Positions 9,047 through 16,674 of a stretch of DNA of 64,000 bases are shown here, piece by piece. The notes below the pieces were generated by a model. The model saw only the letters and a list, made by a program, of their open reading frames with translations, had not been told where the DNA came from and ran no database searches. Position 1 is the first letter of the stretch. Every line of letters begins with the position of its first letter. The DNA lies in contig NZ_CAKKNC010000006.1 in the NCBI RefSeq assembly GCF_918741285.1, positions 1 to 64,000 on the forward strand, read 5' to 3'. The position numbers and the translations under genes were made by a program. This stretch comes from Sphingobium sp. CECT 9361 (GTDB taxonomy: Bacteria; Pseudomonadota; Alphaproteobacteria; Sphingomonadales; Sphingomonadaceae).

Positions 9047-10149
9047 CTGCTCCCGCCGCACCGCACCGGCAGGATATTCAGGGATTGCGCGCCATCGCGA
9101 TCCTGCTCGTCCTTGTCCACCACGCCCGCCTACCCGGATTGCCCGGCGGGTTTCTGGGCGTCGACATGTTCTTCGTCATCTCCGGCTATCTGATGGCGGG
9201 ATTGATCGACAATCGGCTCAACAGCGGCATATTCACGCTCAAGGATTTCTACGCTCGCCGCATCCGGCGCCTGTTCCCGGCCGCCTACGCCACTCTCACG
9301 CTGACCGCTCTTGCCGCCCCATGGCTGCTCGACAGTGTGGAATATGGCAAGTTCGTCAAGCAACTGGCCGGTTCCTTCGCGTTCGTCGTCAATGTCGTGC
9401 TGTGGAAACAGACCGACTATTTCTCCACCGCCGCCGAACTCAAACCCCTGTTGCATATGTGGTCGCTGGCCGTGGAGGAGCAATTCTACCTGACCTTTCC
9501 GCTGCTCATCGCTGTGATGGGTGGCAGGACGAAACTGCTGGTCGGCACGTTGATCGCCATTTGCGTCGGTTGCCTGCTTTGGCGGCTGCATATCGTGCAT
9601 CATGGTGCACCGTTCGGTTTTCACCAGTCAGACAACAGCCTGCATCCCTACACCTATTGCGCGAGCGATGCGCGAATGGACAGCATCGCTTATGGTTGCC
9701 TGACTGCGGTGCTTTTCCATCGGTTCGCCTATCGGTTGAAAGGCATGTTCGCATGCTGGTCGGCGATCGGTATCGCCGGAGCGCTGGTCATCGTCTCGCT
9801 TATCCTGCGCGACGCGGATTTCCGCGAAACCTATCGCTACAGTCTTCAGGGGCTGGCGATGGTGTGCCTGTTCTACGGACTATTCGGGGACAGCGCGGGT
9901 CTGGCCGTGCGGCTTCTTGAAATGCCCGTGATGCGGAAGATGGGTGTGCTGTCCTATGGCGCCTATCTCTGGCATCTTGAGCCGGTGAACGCCTATTACT
10001 GGTGGTCGGGGACCAAGATGATGGCGGCGGACACCACGACCAAACTCATCATGATCGTGGTGGGCTTTGCTTTCACCTACGCGATGGCGCAGCTATCGTT
10101 TACGATGACAACGCCGCTGCGCAACCTGCGGTCACGCTTTCATAGCTAA
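9043..10149 (+). CDS. Acyltransferase family 3 membrane protein (OafA/YrhL-like, short form)
   Basis: A membrane O-acyltransferase, probably acetylating the polysaccharide. The diagnostic start QDIQGLRAIAILLVLVHHA is present, followed by GGFLGVDMFFVISGYL, a FYARRIRRLFPA motif and WSLAVEEQFY, and about ten hydrophobic helices. At about 368 residues it lacks the C-terminal SGNH domain that longer OafA-like enzymes carry. GTG at 9043 overlaps the flippase stop (GTGA); an ATG at 9004 would add 13 residues. A separate SGNH hydrolase is encoded further down at 14305. Confidence 0.85.
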   Translation: MTAPAAPHRQDIQGLRAIAILLVLVHHARLPGLPGGFLGVDMFFVISGYLMAGLIDNRLNSGIFTLKDFYARRIRRLFPAAYATLTLTALAAPWLLDSVEYGKFVKQLAGSFAFVVNVVLWKQTDYFSTAAELKPLLHMWSLAVEEQFYLTFPLLIAVMGGRTKLLVGTLIAICVGCLLWRLHIVHHGAPFGFHQSDNSLHPYTYCASDARMDSIAYGCLTAVLFHRFAYRLKGMFACWSAIGIAGALVIVSLILRDADFRETYRYSLQGLAMVCLFYGLFGDSAGLAVRLLEMPVMRKMGVLSYGAYLWHLEPVNAYYWWSGTKMMAADTTTKLIMIVVGFAFTYAMAQLSFTMTTPLRNLRSRFHS

Positions 10150-10157
10150 GCCTTAGA

Positions 10158-10622
10158 TCAGGGCTTCGGCGGAAGAGGCGTGGCAGGCGACGGTTCAGGC
10201 TCGCATGGATATGTCTGCTTGAGCGACACCACCACGACTGACGCCGCCTGTCCGGTCCGGTTGGTGGGATACGCCGAAACGAAACCGACAAATGCACGGC
10301 GCAGATCGCTTTGCGATTGCCCGGCGGGTGGGCAGAATTCGCGAGCGTTGAGCCAGATTTCATAGGCTTTCATCGCATCGCTGACGCCGGCGATATAGGC
10401 GAAGCAATAGGATGTGCTGGCCGAAGACGTTTCCGAGCAGCGATCGACGAGCGCACCGGCGGAGAGATACCCCATATCGGCAGCATTATCGGCACCCTTG
10501 GGTGTCACCGCATTGGGCGTAGGGGTGGCCGGTTGCGCGGCAGCCGGGGGCGCGGGGGGCAATGGCACGGCGGTGCCTTGCGGTGCGACCGCGAGAAGGA
10601 GGCCCAAAACAGTGCTTATCAT
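10158..10622 (-). CDS. Secreted Rap1a/Tai-like domain protein
   Basis: A 154-residue protein with a hydrophobic N-terminus (MISTVLGLLLAVAPQG), a Pro/Ala/Thr-rich linker and a C-terminal domain with four cysteines: DRC, SYCFAYIAGVSDA, EFCPP and TYPCEPE. This spacing, with the GYLSAGALVDRC start, fits the Rap1a/Tai immunity-type fold, which is also common in proteins of no known immunity role. No type VI effector is nearby, so an immunity function is not supported here. The ATG at 10622 is preferred because it places the hydrophobic stretch at the N-terminus. The upstream neighbour (10654) is on the same strand. Confidence 0.6.
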   Translation of the reverse strand: MISTVLGLLLAVAPQGTAVPLPPAPPAAAQPATPTPNAVTPKGADNAADMGYLSAGALVDRCSETSSASTSYCFAYIAGVSDAMKAYEIWLNAREFCPPAGQSQSDLRRAFVGFVSAYPTNRTGQAASVVVVSLKQTYPCEPEPSPATPLPPKP

Positions 10623-10653
10623 AGTGCAGTCCGCTGCCTTGTAGATACCGATA

Positions 10654-11487
10654 TCAGGATAGCTGGCCTTCGACCGGCGTGGCATCCACTGCGTCGGCGC
10701 TACCCAACTCCAGCGGCGCTTCGGTGGAGATGATCTGACGATCTTCCCCTTCCAGATACAGCGCCGTCAATATGCCGGTGCGATAGGCGCCGGTATCGAT
10801 GCCGATACGGTTCCCGCGCATCTCGACATCGGTCGACACGCTGTGGCCGTGAACGACCATGACGCCGTGATCCAGCGGATCTTCCAGAAACTCGTCGCGA
10901 ATCCAGAGGAGATCGGCGCGCTTTTGTCGCTTAAGGGCAACGCCGGGCCGGATACCGGCGTGACAGAAGAGATAATCCCCAGACCGTGCAGTCAACGGCA
11001 GATGGCGAATCCATTCGATGATGTTCGAGGGGATAACTTTTAGCAGGTCGTTGACGGCCGCGCGCTGATCGTCGTCGCGGTGCGGGGGTTCGACGCCATA
11101 GCTGCGGATCGTCGCAGAACCGCCGATGCGCATCCAGGCACGCAGCATCCCCGGCTCTCCCGCCAGCGCACGCAACATCAATTCCTCATGATTACCATGC
11201 AGGACAATAAGCCGACCCGTCGTCTGTTGGACCCCGTGCAGATAGCGCAGGACAGCCGCCGAATCCGGGCCGCGATCGATCATGTCGCCCAGCACCACGA
11301 TATGCACCGAGCGCGCAGGCGGCAGCGTAGCAGCATGTCTTTCGATGCGGGCAAGTATATCCTTCATCAGGTCGAGCCTGCCGTGGATATCCCCTATCGC
11401 ATAAATGCGCTCGCCTTCCGCCGTAGACGGGTTTCCCGAACGTGCCTTGAGCAGTCGACCGAAATTAAGCAACTTTACCCTCTTCAA
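10654..11487 (-). CDS. Calcineurin-like metallophosphatase (serine/threonine phosphatase / ApaH-like)
   Basis: 277 residues with every metal motif of the PPP-type phosphoesterase fold: GDIHGRLD, GDMIDRGPDS, GNHEE, and a later HAGIRPG plus HGHS. It hydrolyses phosphate esters, either phosphoprotein or dinucleotide polyphosphates, in the cytosol. The first 25 residues precede the fold and look unstructured. It lies on the minus strand inside the polysaccharide locus, with a polyphosphatase or tyrosine-kinase-regulating role possible but not shown. The strong palindrome at 11610-11638 is in its upstream region. Confidence 0.8.
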   Translation of the reverse strand: MKRVKLLNFGRLLKARSGNPSTAEGERIYAIGDIHGRLDLMKDILARIERHAATLPPARSVHIVVLGDMIDRGPDSAAVLRYLHGVQQTTGRLIVLHGNHEELMLRALAGEPGMLRAWMRIGGSATIRSYGVEPPHRDDDQRAAVNDLLKVIPSNIIEWIRHLPLTARSGDYLFCHAGIRPGVALKRQKRADLLWIRDEFLEDPLDHGVMVVHGHSVSTDVEMRGNRIGIDTGAYRTGILTALYLEGEDRQIISTEAPLELGSADAVDATPVEGQLS

Positions 11488-11609
11488 GCAGGGGCCAGCC
11501 CCCTAAAGCAACAACGCAACATCGATAAGTCGACACGCGATCATGCTGATTAAAAACCGAAATGGTGCGAGTCCGCTACCACGACCAACCTTTACTCCAT
11601 ATTAAGCGA

Positions 11610-11638
11610 CAAATTATGTTGCAGCGCAACATAATTTG
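11610..11638. promoter_or_regulatory. Perfect 13-bp-arm palindrome between divergent genes
   Basis: CAAATTATGTTGC and GCAACATAATTTG are perfect complements separated by only AGC. It lies in the 260-base spacer between the minus-strand phosphatase (start 11487) and the plus-strand glycosyltransferase (start 11748). The tight spacing and AT-rich flanks look like an operator (core TTGC-N3-GCAA), although RNA from either strand could also form a hairpin. Further GCAAC half sites occur at about 11507-11520. Confidence 0.5.
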
Positions 11639-11747
11639 CGTAGGCACGTTGTTGGAACAGCCGTGATGTAAGTTTTACACCATTTCGGATTAGGATGCGA
11701 TACGCGGGATGCAGTGTTGGCATCCAGGCAATACGGAAACGGAATAG

Positions 11748-12680
11748 ATGCCGATCGTAAGTGCAGTAATACCGACGTTCGGGCGTCCCGATCTGGTGAA
11801 ACGCGCCATAGAAAGCGTCCTTTCGCAGAGCCTGCGCGATCTGGAGGTGATCGTCGTGGTGGATGGTCCCGATCCCGCCACGGAAACCGCGCTGGACAGC
11901 TTCACCGACCCCCGCCTGCGCCGGATCGTGCAACCCGATCAGCGCGGCCCCGGCGTGGCGCGCAATACGGGCGCATTGGCTGCGACGGGACAATGGGTGG
12001 CGTTTCTGGACGATGACGACGAATGGTTGCCGACCAAACTGGAAAAGCAACTTGCCATGCTGCCGCAGGACGGGAGCGTCGACCCCGAACGCACCGCCCT
12101 CGTCACGCTCAGCCGCGTGATGACGCCGCAGGGGCCATTCATAAGACCGATCCAAGGCTATGCCGGGGATATATCGCTCGACGAATGGATGTTCGATCGG
12201 CGGTCATGGCTGAAGGGTGGGCAAAGTTTCCTCCAGACATCGTCTTTCATGTTTCCGCGCCCGATGTTCGACAGGCTGCAATTTGCCGACTCCCGCTTGC
12301 ACGAAGACTGGGAGTTGATGATCCGCGCGGTGAAGGAACAAGGCTGCACCTTATTGACTGCACCGGAACCATTGGTCGTGCATTATGTGGGGGAGGCAAG
12401 ACCGTCGCTCAGTCGCGATGGGGCGTGGGAACGGTCGCTGGCATGGGCCGACCGCATGGGAAGCCTTTTGACGCGGCGGGCTTATGCCGGTTTCTGCTTG
12501 TCCGTCGTCGCGCAGGATGTTGCCGCGAAGCGCCAGTGGCACGCTTTCCTGCCGTTGCTGCGCGCCGCATTTAAAAAGGGAAAGCCGACCGCGCGGCAGC
12601 TCTTTGCATTCATCCTGTTATGGATATTGCCCGACGATCTGCGGCGGCGGATACGCGCGAAGGTGCAGGGCGAACGGTAA
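11748..12680 (+). CDS. Family 2 glycosyltransferase
   Basis: A 310-residue soluble GT-A glycosyltransferase. The N-terminal 110 residues contain VSAVIPTFGRPDLVKRAI, VVVDGPDPAT and the long acidic motif AFLDDDDEWLP, where the DxD residues coordinate the metal and nucleotide sugar. No membrane segment is apparent. It faces a minus-strand glycosyltransferase at 12688 and their stops are seven bases apart. Its place in the locus suggests it adds a sugar to the repeat unit; donor and linkage are unknown. Confidence 0.82.
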   Translation: MPIVSAVIPTFGRPDLVKRAIESVLSQSLRDLEVIVVVDGPDPATETALDSFTDPRLRRIVQPDQRGPGVARNTGALAATGQWVAFLDDDDEWLPTKLEKQLAMLPQDGSVDPERTALVTLSRVMTPQGPFIRPIQGYAGDISLDEWMFDRRSWLKGGQSFLQTSSFMFPRPMFDRLQFADSRLHEDWELMIRAVKEQGCTLLTAPEPLVVHYVGEARPSLSRDGAWERSLAWADRMGSLLTRRAYAGFCLSVVAQDVAAKRQWHAFLPLLRAAFKKGKPTARQLFAFILLWILPDDLRRRIRAKVQGER

Positions 12681-12687
12681 AGGGCCG

Positions 12688-13860
12688 TCAGATCCGGGCC
12701 GCCAGCGCGAGATACTGAGCGCCAATCGCCTGCCAGGATCGAACATCCAGCGTATGTTCAAGGTAGCGCTGCGCCTGCATGTTCCAGGTCGCGGTGGGCG
12801 TGGCGAAGAACGCCGTAATGGCTGCTTCGACGTTTCGTGCCGTCACCGGCTGCGCAATCGTGACCGAAGGCATCCCTTCCGCCATCAATGCACCGATTCC
12901 TCCTGCTGCGGAGGCAATCACCGGACGCGCATTGGACGCCGCCAATAACGCGACCCCGCTTTGCGAGTGGAAGTCCATATAGGGCAGCAGCAAAGCGTCC
13001 GATGCCGCCAGCACATCGCGCAGCGCACTGTCGTCGACATAGCCCAGCCGTAGGTCGATCACATCGGGCGCACGCGCAGCGCACTCCTCGATGGCCCGTG
13101 CATAGTCCTGCTCCTCCTTGTGCACGCCCCCCGCTACGATGAGGCGCACCGGCACACCGGCAGCGTGGGCGAACAGCACCCCTTCCATGCCCTCCAATAT
13201 ACCCTTGTTTCGCCGCAGCGTGCCAAAAAGCAGCAACAGGCCATCGCCCTGCAAAGGTTGCGGATCGCCCATCACGAATACGCCATGTTCGATCACGCAG
13301 ACGGGCGTAGTCAGGGTAGGAAACGCCTCCGCCATTTTGGCGCGGGAGGGTTCGCTCAAGACGGCGACGGCCGACGCGAGACGATAACAGGCGCCGTGCA
13401 TCCCACGCTCCAGCCAGCGCAATGCAGCAGGCAGTTTCCAAGCGTGCGGCAAGGGATCGTGCGCGATAAAAATGATGCGCGCTCCGGTCAGGCGCAGCAG
13501 GGCAAGGGCCGGGACCGAGACAATCAACGGATCGGGGATCGAAACGACGAAAATGCGGCACGTCATCCGCGCCCGCAAAAGGTAGGCTACCGACAGTGCC
13601 ATCCGGGACAGTGACCGGACGATATTGGCGATTCGGCCCAGCCCCGGCTGTTCATGGGGCGGCGAAAAGCGCCTCAGGCGCGGTCGCGGTTCTTCGAAGC
13701 GGGCATCCTGCGCGCGCGGCGCGACGAAAGTGACGTCACCCCCCTTGTCGACGATCCCCGCTACCAGCTCCTGAGCGAACAGCCCCGCCCCCGAGGAGCG
13801 CCACGCGCGGGTATATATGCAGAGCCGCTGCCCCTGCTCCGCACTGATCGCTTCGCTCAT
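12688..13860 (-). CDS. Family 4 (GT-B fold) glycosyltransferase
   Basis: About 390 residues. The start has the acceptor-side loop RSSGAGLFAQELV, a membrane-associating hydrophobic region near residue 95-125, and the donor-side half with LLLFGTLRRNKGILEGMEG and LLPYMDFHSQSGVALLAASNARPVIAS (described in two parts), where the family E-x7-E is replaced by SQSGVALLAA, as in several GT4 subfamilies. The ATG at 13860 is preferred over an in-frame start 17 codons earlier since the homologous part begins there. No clear Shine-Dalgarno is seen for either. It is transcribed towards the family 2 enzyme at 11748. Confidence 0.78.
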   Translation of the reverse strand: MSEAISAEQGQRLCIYTRAWRSSGAGLFAQELVAGIVDKGGDVTFVAPRAQDARFEEPRPRLRRFSPPHEQPGLGRIANIVRSLSRMALSVAYLLRARMTCRIFVVSIPDPLIVSVPALALLRLTGARIIFIAHDPLPHAWKLPAALRWLERGMHGACYRLASAVAVLSEPSRAKMAEAFPTLTTPVCVIEHGVFVMGDPQPLQGDGLLLLFGTLRRNKGILEGMEGVLFAHAAGVPVRLIVAGGVHKEEQDYARAIEECAARAPDVIDLRLGYVDDSALRDVLAASDALLLPYMDFHSQSGVALLAASNARPVIASAAGGIGALMAEGMPSVTIAQPVTARNVEAAITAFFATPTATWNMQAQRYLEHTLDVRSWQAIGAQYLALAARI

Positions 13861-14033
13861 AGACCAACGATAGAGGCATGGTCGCGACCGTGCAACGATC
13901 AAGCAGATCAAGCGCGAAAATTTTTGGCAAATTTATTCTGTCCTACATAACCATATGGGTTTTAGACGGAGCCGGTCGAGGATGATTTCCCACATCCGCT
14001 TCATGCCTTCCCTCTCTTTCAGGAGACTCATTC

Positions 14034-14300
14034 ATGGTCGATATTTTTGCCAGCTATCAGGATGCCGAAGGGTCGCCGTCCCGCGCGCCTTATCCAATCG
14101 TGCCGCATGACAGTAATGCACTGCCGTTCATTCCCAAGGGCATCTATGTCGGCGGCGGCGGAGACGTGACGTTGCGCGGCGTGGATGGCAGCGCCGATGT
14201 CATTTACCGGAATTTGCCGGACGCCAGCTACATCGCGGTGCGCGCCAGTCATGTCCGGGCGACCGGCACCACTGCCTCCGCTCTGATTGCGGAGGCCTGA
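14034..14300 (+). CDS. Spike base protein, RCAP_Rcc01079 (GTA head-spike GhsA) family
   Basis: An 88-residue protein starting MVDIFASYQDAEGSPS and containing the family pattern PHDSNALPFIPKGIYVGGGG, a short beta-rich core and ADVIYRNLPDASYI. This is the pattern of the small spike base protein of the Rhodobacter capsulatus gene transfer agent, which anchors a receptor-binding fibre on the capsid. AGGAGA lies seven bases before the ATG. It is followed after four bases by an SGNH hydrolase gene. No capsid, portal or terminase gene is in the window, so this is a detached spike unit. Family assignment is from memory of the pattern and is fairly confident. Confidence 0.7.
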   Translation: MVDIFASYQDAEGSPSRAPYPIVPHDSNALPFIPKGIYVGGGGDVTLRGVDGSADVIYRNLPDASYIAVRASHVRATGTTASALIAEA

Positions 14301-14304
14301 ACCC

Positions 14305-15696
14305 ATGCCCCGTACTTCAGGGAGTCTGGGCGGCCTGTCCAATGCCGCTCTTGCCAAGGCCGCGCTGGCGGCCACCACGCCGCTTGGCGCGTCGATCGGC
14401 GACAGCATCGCGACCGCCGATTACAACGGGTCCGATCGTGTCACCCTGCCCCCCGCCCCAACCAATATCCTCAAAAGCGCAAAGGGCATCCTTACCTGGG
14501 CGCTGATCCTGTGCGGACAGCGGGTGCAGGTGCCGACCACGACGAACATCTGGGGCTTTCCCGGCGAAACGACTGCCACGATCCTGACCAACCTGCCCGC
14601 ATTTCATGCCCAGATGCCGCGCAAGCCGGCCTTCATGTATGTCCATTGCGGCACCAACGATGTGAAGGACGGACTGCCGTTCGAAACGATCGTCGCCAAT
14701 TGGGAAGCCATCGCGCAGTTCAATGCGCAGCGTAACTGCCGCACGATCTTCGCGCCGATCCTACCGCGTACCAGCGGCTTTTCGGCACTGTTCACGGCGG
14801 CGCAGTTTCAGGTGATGGACCGCTGTAATCGCTGGCTCGCGCGTTTCGCTGCGCGGGCGCAGGGCATGGTGGCGGTCGCTTCGGCCTGTTTGCCGGATAT
14901 TGCCGACCCGGCATCGGTCGGTGCGCAACCTCGTGCGGGCTATACCTATGATGGTACGCATCCGGCGATTGCAGGCGGTTATTATGCGGGCAAGGCTGTC
15001 GCCGCGATCCTGCGCACCTGGTATCCGCCCATCGATCTGCTCCCCTGCAACAATCTGGCCTGGTCGAGCGGACTGACCCACGCCAGCTATGTCCAGAACC
15101 CGATGATGGAAGGCGCCAGCGGCACGGTAACTACGCCGTCCTCCGGCACGATCAGCGGCACCGCGCCAACGAGCTGGACAGCATCGATGTCGAACACATC
15201 CGGCCTGACGGTTGCCCATACTCAGGTGGCGTCACCCCTTACGGGACGGCGGATGCACCAGATGACATTTGGCGGCAGTTATACGGCCAGCGGCTTTACG
15301 GCGGCGGCGTGGGGGCCGTTCGGTCGATTGTTCCAGAACCCTTCCACGGCGTCGCTCGCGTCCATCGCGGCGGGCGATACTATCGAAGCACTGGTGGAGT
15401 TCGAGATCGACGCAGGCAATAACTGCATCGCCTTCCCGCATTTGCAGATGCGCTGGAAAGGCGGCAGCAATTACAACAGCGACCTGCAACTGCCCGACAT
15501 GGTCGGCGGGCTGCCCAGCGAAGCGATGTCGGGCGTGCTGCGCACTGCGCCGCATAGCTATGTGGCTGGTGAAATGCCGCTGGCTGCGGGGGAGATTACG
15601 CATAATCTCTACGCCTATCTGCGTGCGGAAAACGGCAGTTATACGCCATCGGGTACTATTCGGTTTGGACGTGCGGTGATTCAGAAAGTCGATTGA
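14305..15696 (+). CDS. SGNH/GDSL hydrolase with C-terminal beta-rich domain; likely spike-associated esterase
   Basis: A 463-residue protein. The SGNH motifs are IGDSIA (nucleophile Ser, about residue 32), GFPGE, CGTNDV (Asn block III) and DGTHPAIAGG (Asp/His block V, about 215-222). Residues about 250-463 are rich in Ser, Thr and Gly with regular beta character, like a carbohydrate-binding or fibre domain. There is no signal peptide. GGAGG lies nine bases before the ATG at 14305. Being coupled to a spike base gene and next to polysaccharide and acyltransferase genes, it probably deacylates a surface polysaccharide, as phage tail-spike esterases do. A cell-surface EPS deacetylase is the alternative. 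Confidence 0.75.
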   Translation: MPRTSGSLGGLSNAALAKAALAATTPLGASIGDSIATADYNGSDRVTLPPAPTNILKSAKGILTWALILCGQRVQVPTTTNIWGFPGETTATILTNLPAFHAQMPRKPAFMYVHCGTNDVKDGLPFETIVANWEAIAQFNAQRNCRTIFAPILPRTSGFSALFTAAQFQVMDRCNRWLARFAARAQGMVAVASACLPDIADPASVGAQPRAGYTYDGTHPAIAGGYYAGKAVAAILRTWYPPIDLLPCNNLAWSSGLTHASYVQNPMMEGASGTVTTPSSGTISGTAPTSWTASMSNTSGLTVAHTQVASPLTGRRMHQMTFGGSYTASGFTAAAWGPFGRLFQNPSTASLASIAAGDTIEALVEFEIDAGNNCIAFPHLQMRWKGGSNYNSDLQLPDMVGGLPSEAMSGVLRTAPHSYVAGEMPLAAGEITHNLYAYLRAENGSYTPSGTIRFGRAVIQKVD

Positions 15697-15730
15697 CCCC
15701 GTCCGCCAGCAACGGCGCGACACCGATGCG

Positions 15731-15755
15731 AGCGGACCGGTATTGCCGGTCCGCT
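15731..15755 (+). terminator. Intrinsic terminator after the SGNH hydrolase
   Basis: AGCGGACCGG and CCGGTCCGCT form a perfect 10-bp stem around loop TATTG, 34 bases after the stop, followed by TCGTTCTC. The stem is strong and the U-tract weak. Confidence 0.65.
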
Positions 15756-15829
15756 TCGTTCTCATGGTGGGAGCCATCATACAGCTTAGCCTTTTGCTGT
15801 GGGCCGTTTTACGGCTAAGCGGGCTCGAT

Positions 15830-16486
15830 ATGGCGACACGCAAATCCCCCAAAGGAGCCGAAACCCGGAAGGCTATTCTCGATGCCTCCGAAGTTCTTTT
15901 CGCCCGGCATGGGTATCAAGGCACGGGGCTGCGCGATATCGCGGCGCAGGCTGGCGTCCGTCAGAGCCTCGTCCACTATCATTTCGGCAACAAGCACGAC
16001 ATCTTCAGTGCCGTAGTCGACCGCAAGCTTGGAATGCTTGTCGAGATCATAGCGCAAAGTTTTGCCGATGCCGATGCGGCGGCCCCGGCAGGGCTGAACC
16101 CCGAACAAACCGTATCAGCTTTCGTGCGGCCCTTCCTGACGATTGCAGCAACGCCGGATCATGATCTGCGTCACTATGTCATCATGACATCCCATCTCAT
16201 GAGTTCATACCGGATGCCGGAATTACGCCCGGTGTTGCAGAAGCTGAGCGCCGTAAGTGTCTTGTTCGAAGAACGGGTGCGTGTCCTGACCCCGGATGCG
16301 CAAGCCAGCGATATTCTGGCCGCGATCTATCTGATCGAATCGGCGTTGATCTTCATGGTTCAGGATCCGGGTTTTCTGGACGATCTGACGCGGGATCATC
16401 ACTCGGTCGGCGGTCTGGAGGACATGGCGCGTCCGGCCATTCGTTTCTTCAGCGCAGGCCTTGAGCGCCTGACCAAACCTCACTGA
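15830..16486 (+). CDS. TetR-family transcriptional regulator
   Basis: A 218-residue repressor. The N-terminal DNA-binding domain reads ETRKAILDASEVLFARHGYQ, then GLRDIAAQAGV and the recognition helix end LVHYHFGNKHD, a standard TetR helix-turn-helix. The C-terminal ligand domain is helical and variable. ATG at 15830 gives a normal-length protein; an upstream extension is hydrophobic and unlikely. It sits directly upstream of the Rieske oxygenase cluster, whose promoter carries a perfect 16-bp palindrome at 16496-16511, so it most likely represses that cluster until a substrate or intermediate binds. A small dyad (GCTTAGCC at 15784, GGCTAAGC at 15813) precedes its own start. Confidence 0.9.
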   Translation: MATRKSPKGAETRKAILDASEVLFARHGYQGTGLRDIAAQAGVRQSLVHYHFGNKHDIFSAVVDRKLGMLVEIIAQSFADADAAAPAGLNPEQTVSAFVRPFLTIAATPDHDLRHYVIMTSHLMSSYRMPELRPVLQKLSAVSVLFEERVRVLTPDAQASDILAAIYLIESALIFMVQDPGFLDDLTRDHHSVGGLEDMARPAIRFFSAGLERLTKPH

Positions 16487-16487
16487 T

Positions 16488-16519
16488 TTGACAGGTTGGT
16501 CGATCGACCAATTTAGCTA
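16488..16519 (+). promoter_or_regulatory. Promoter with TetR-type operator between -35 and -10
   Basis: TTGACA at 16488-16493 is a consensus -35 box. The perfect palindrome TTGGTCGATCGACCAA (16496-16511) fills the spacer, and a TTTAGC/TAGCTA -10 candidate lies at 16512-16519. A repressor bound to the palindrome would block RNA polymerase. The adjacent TetR gene ends at 16486, so this is the obvious target. Confidence 0.75.
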
Positions 16520-16674
16520 TTGTCTCTTCAACAGTTGGCAGATGACGACCAGCGACAGGAGAGGCACAGTCGAAGCTGCATGGCTCCGATCATTCAATGC
16601 CCGACCTTGTTCCGATCATCATGTGCCGCGTGAGCCTTCACCTCTGCAGGTGACATCCTATCAGGTTGGGACAC

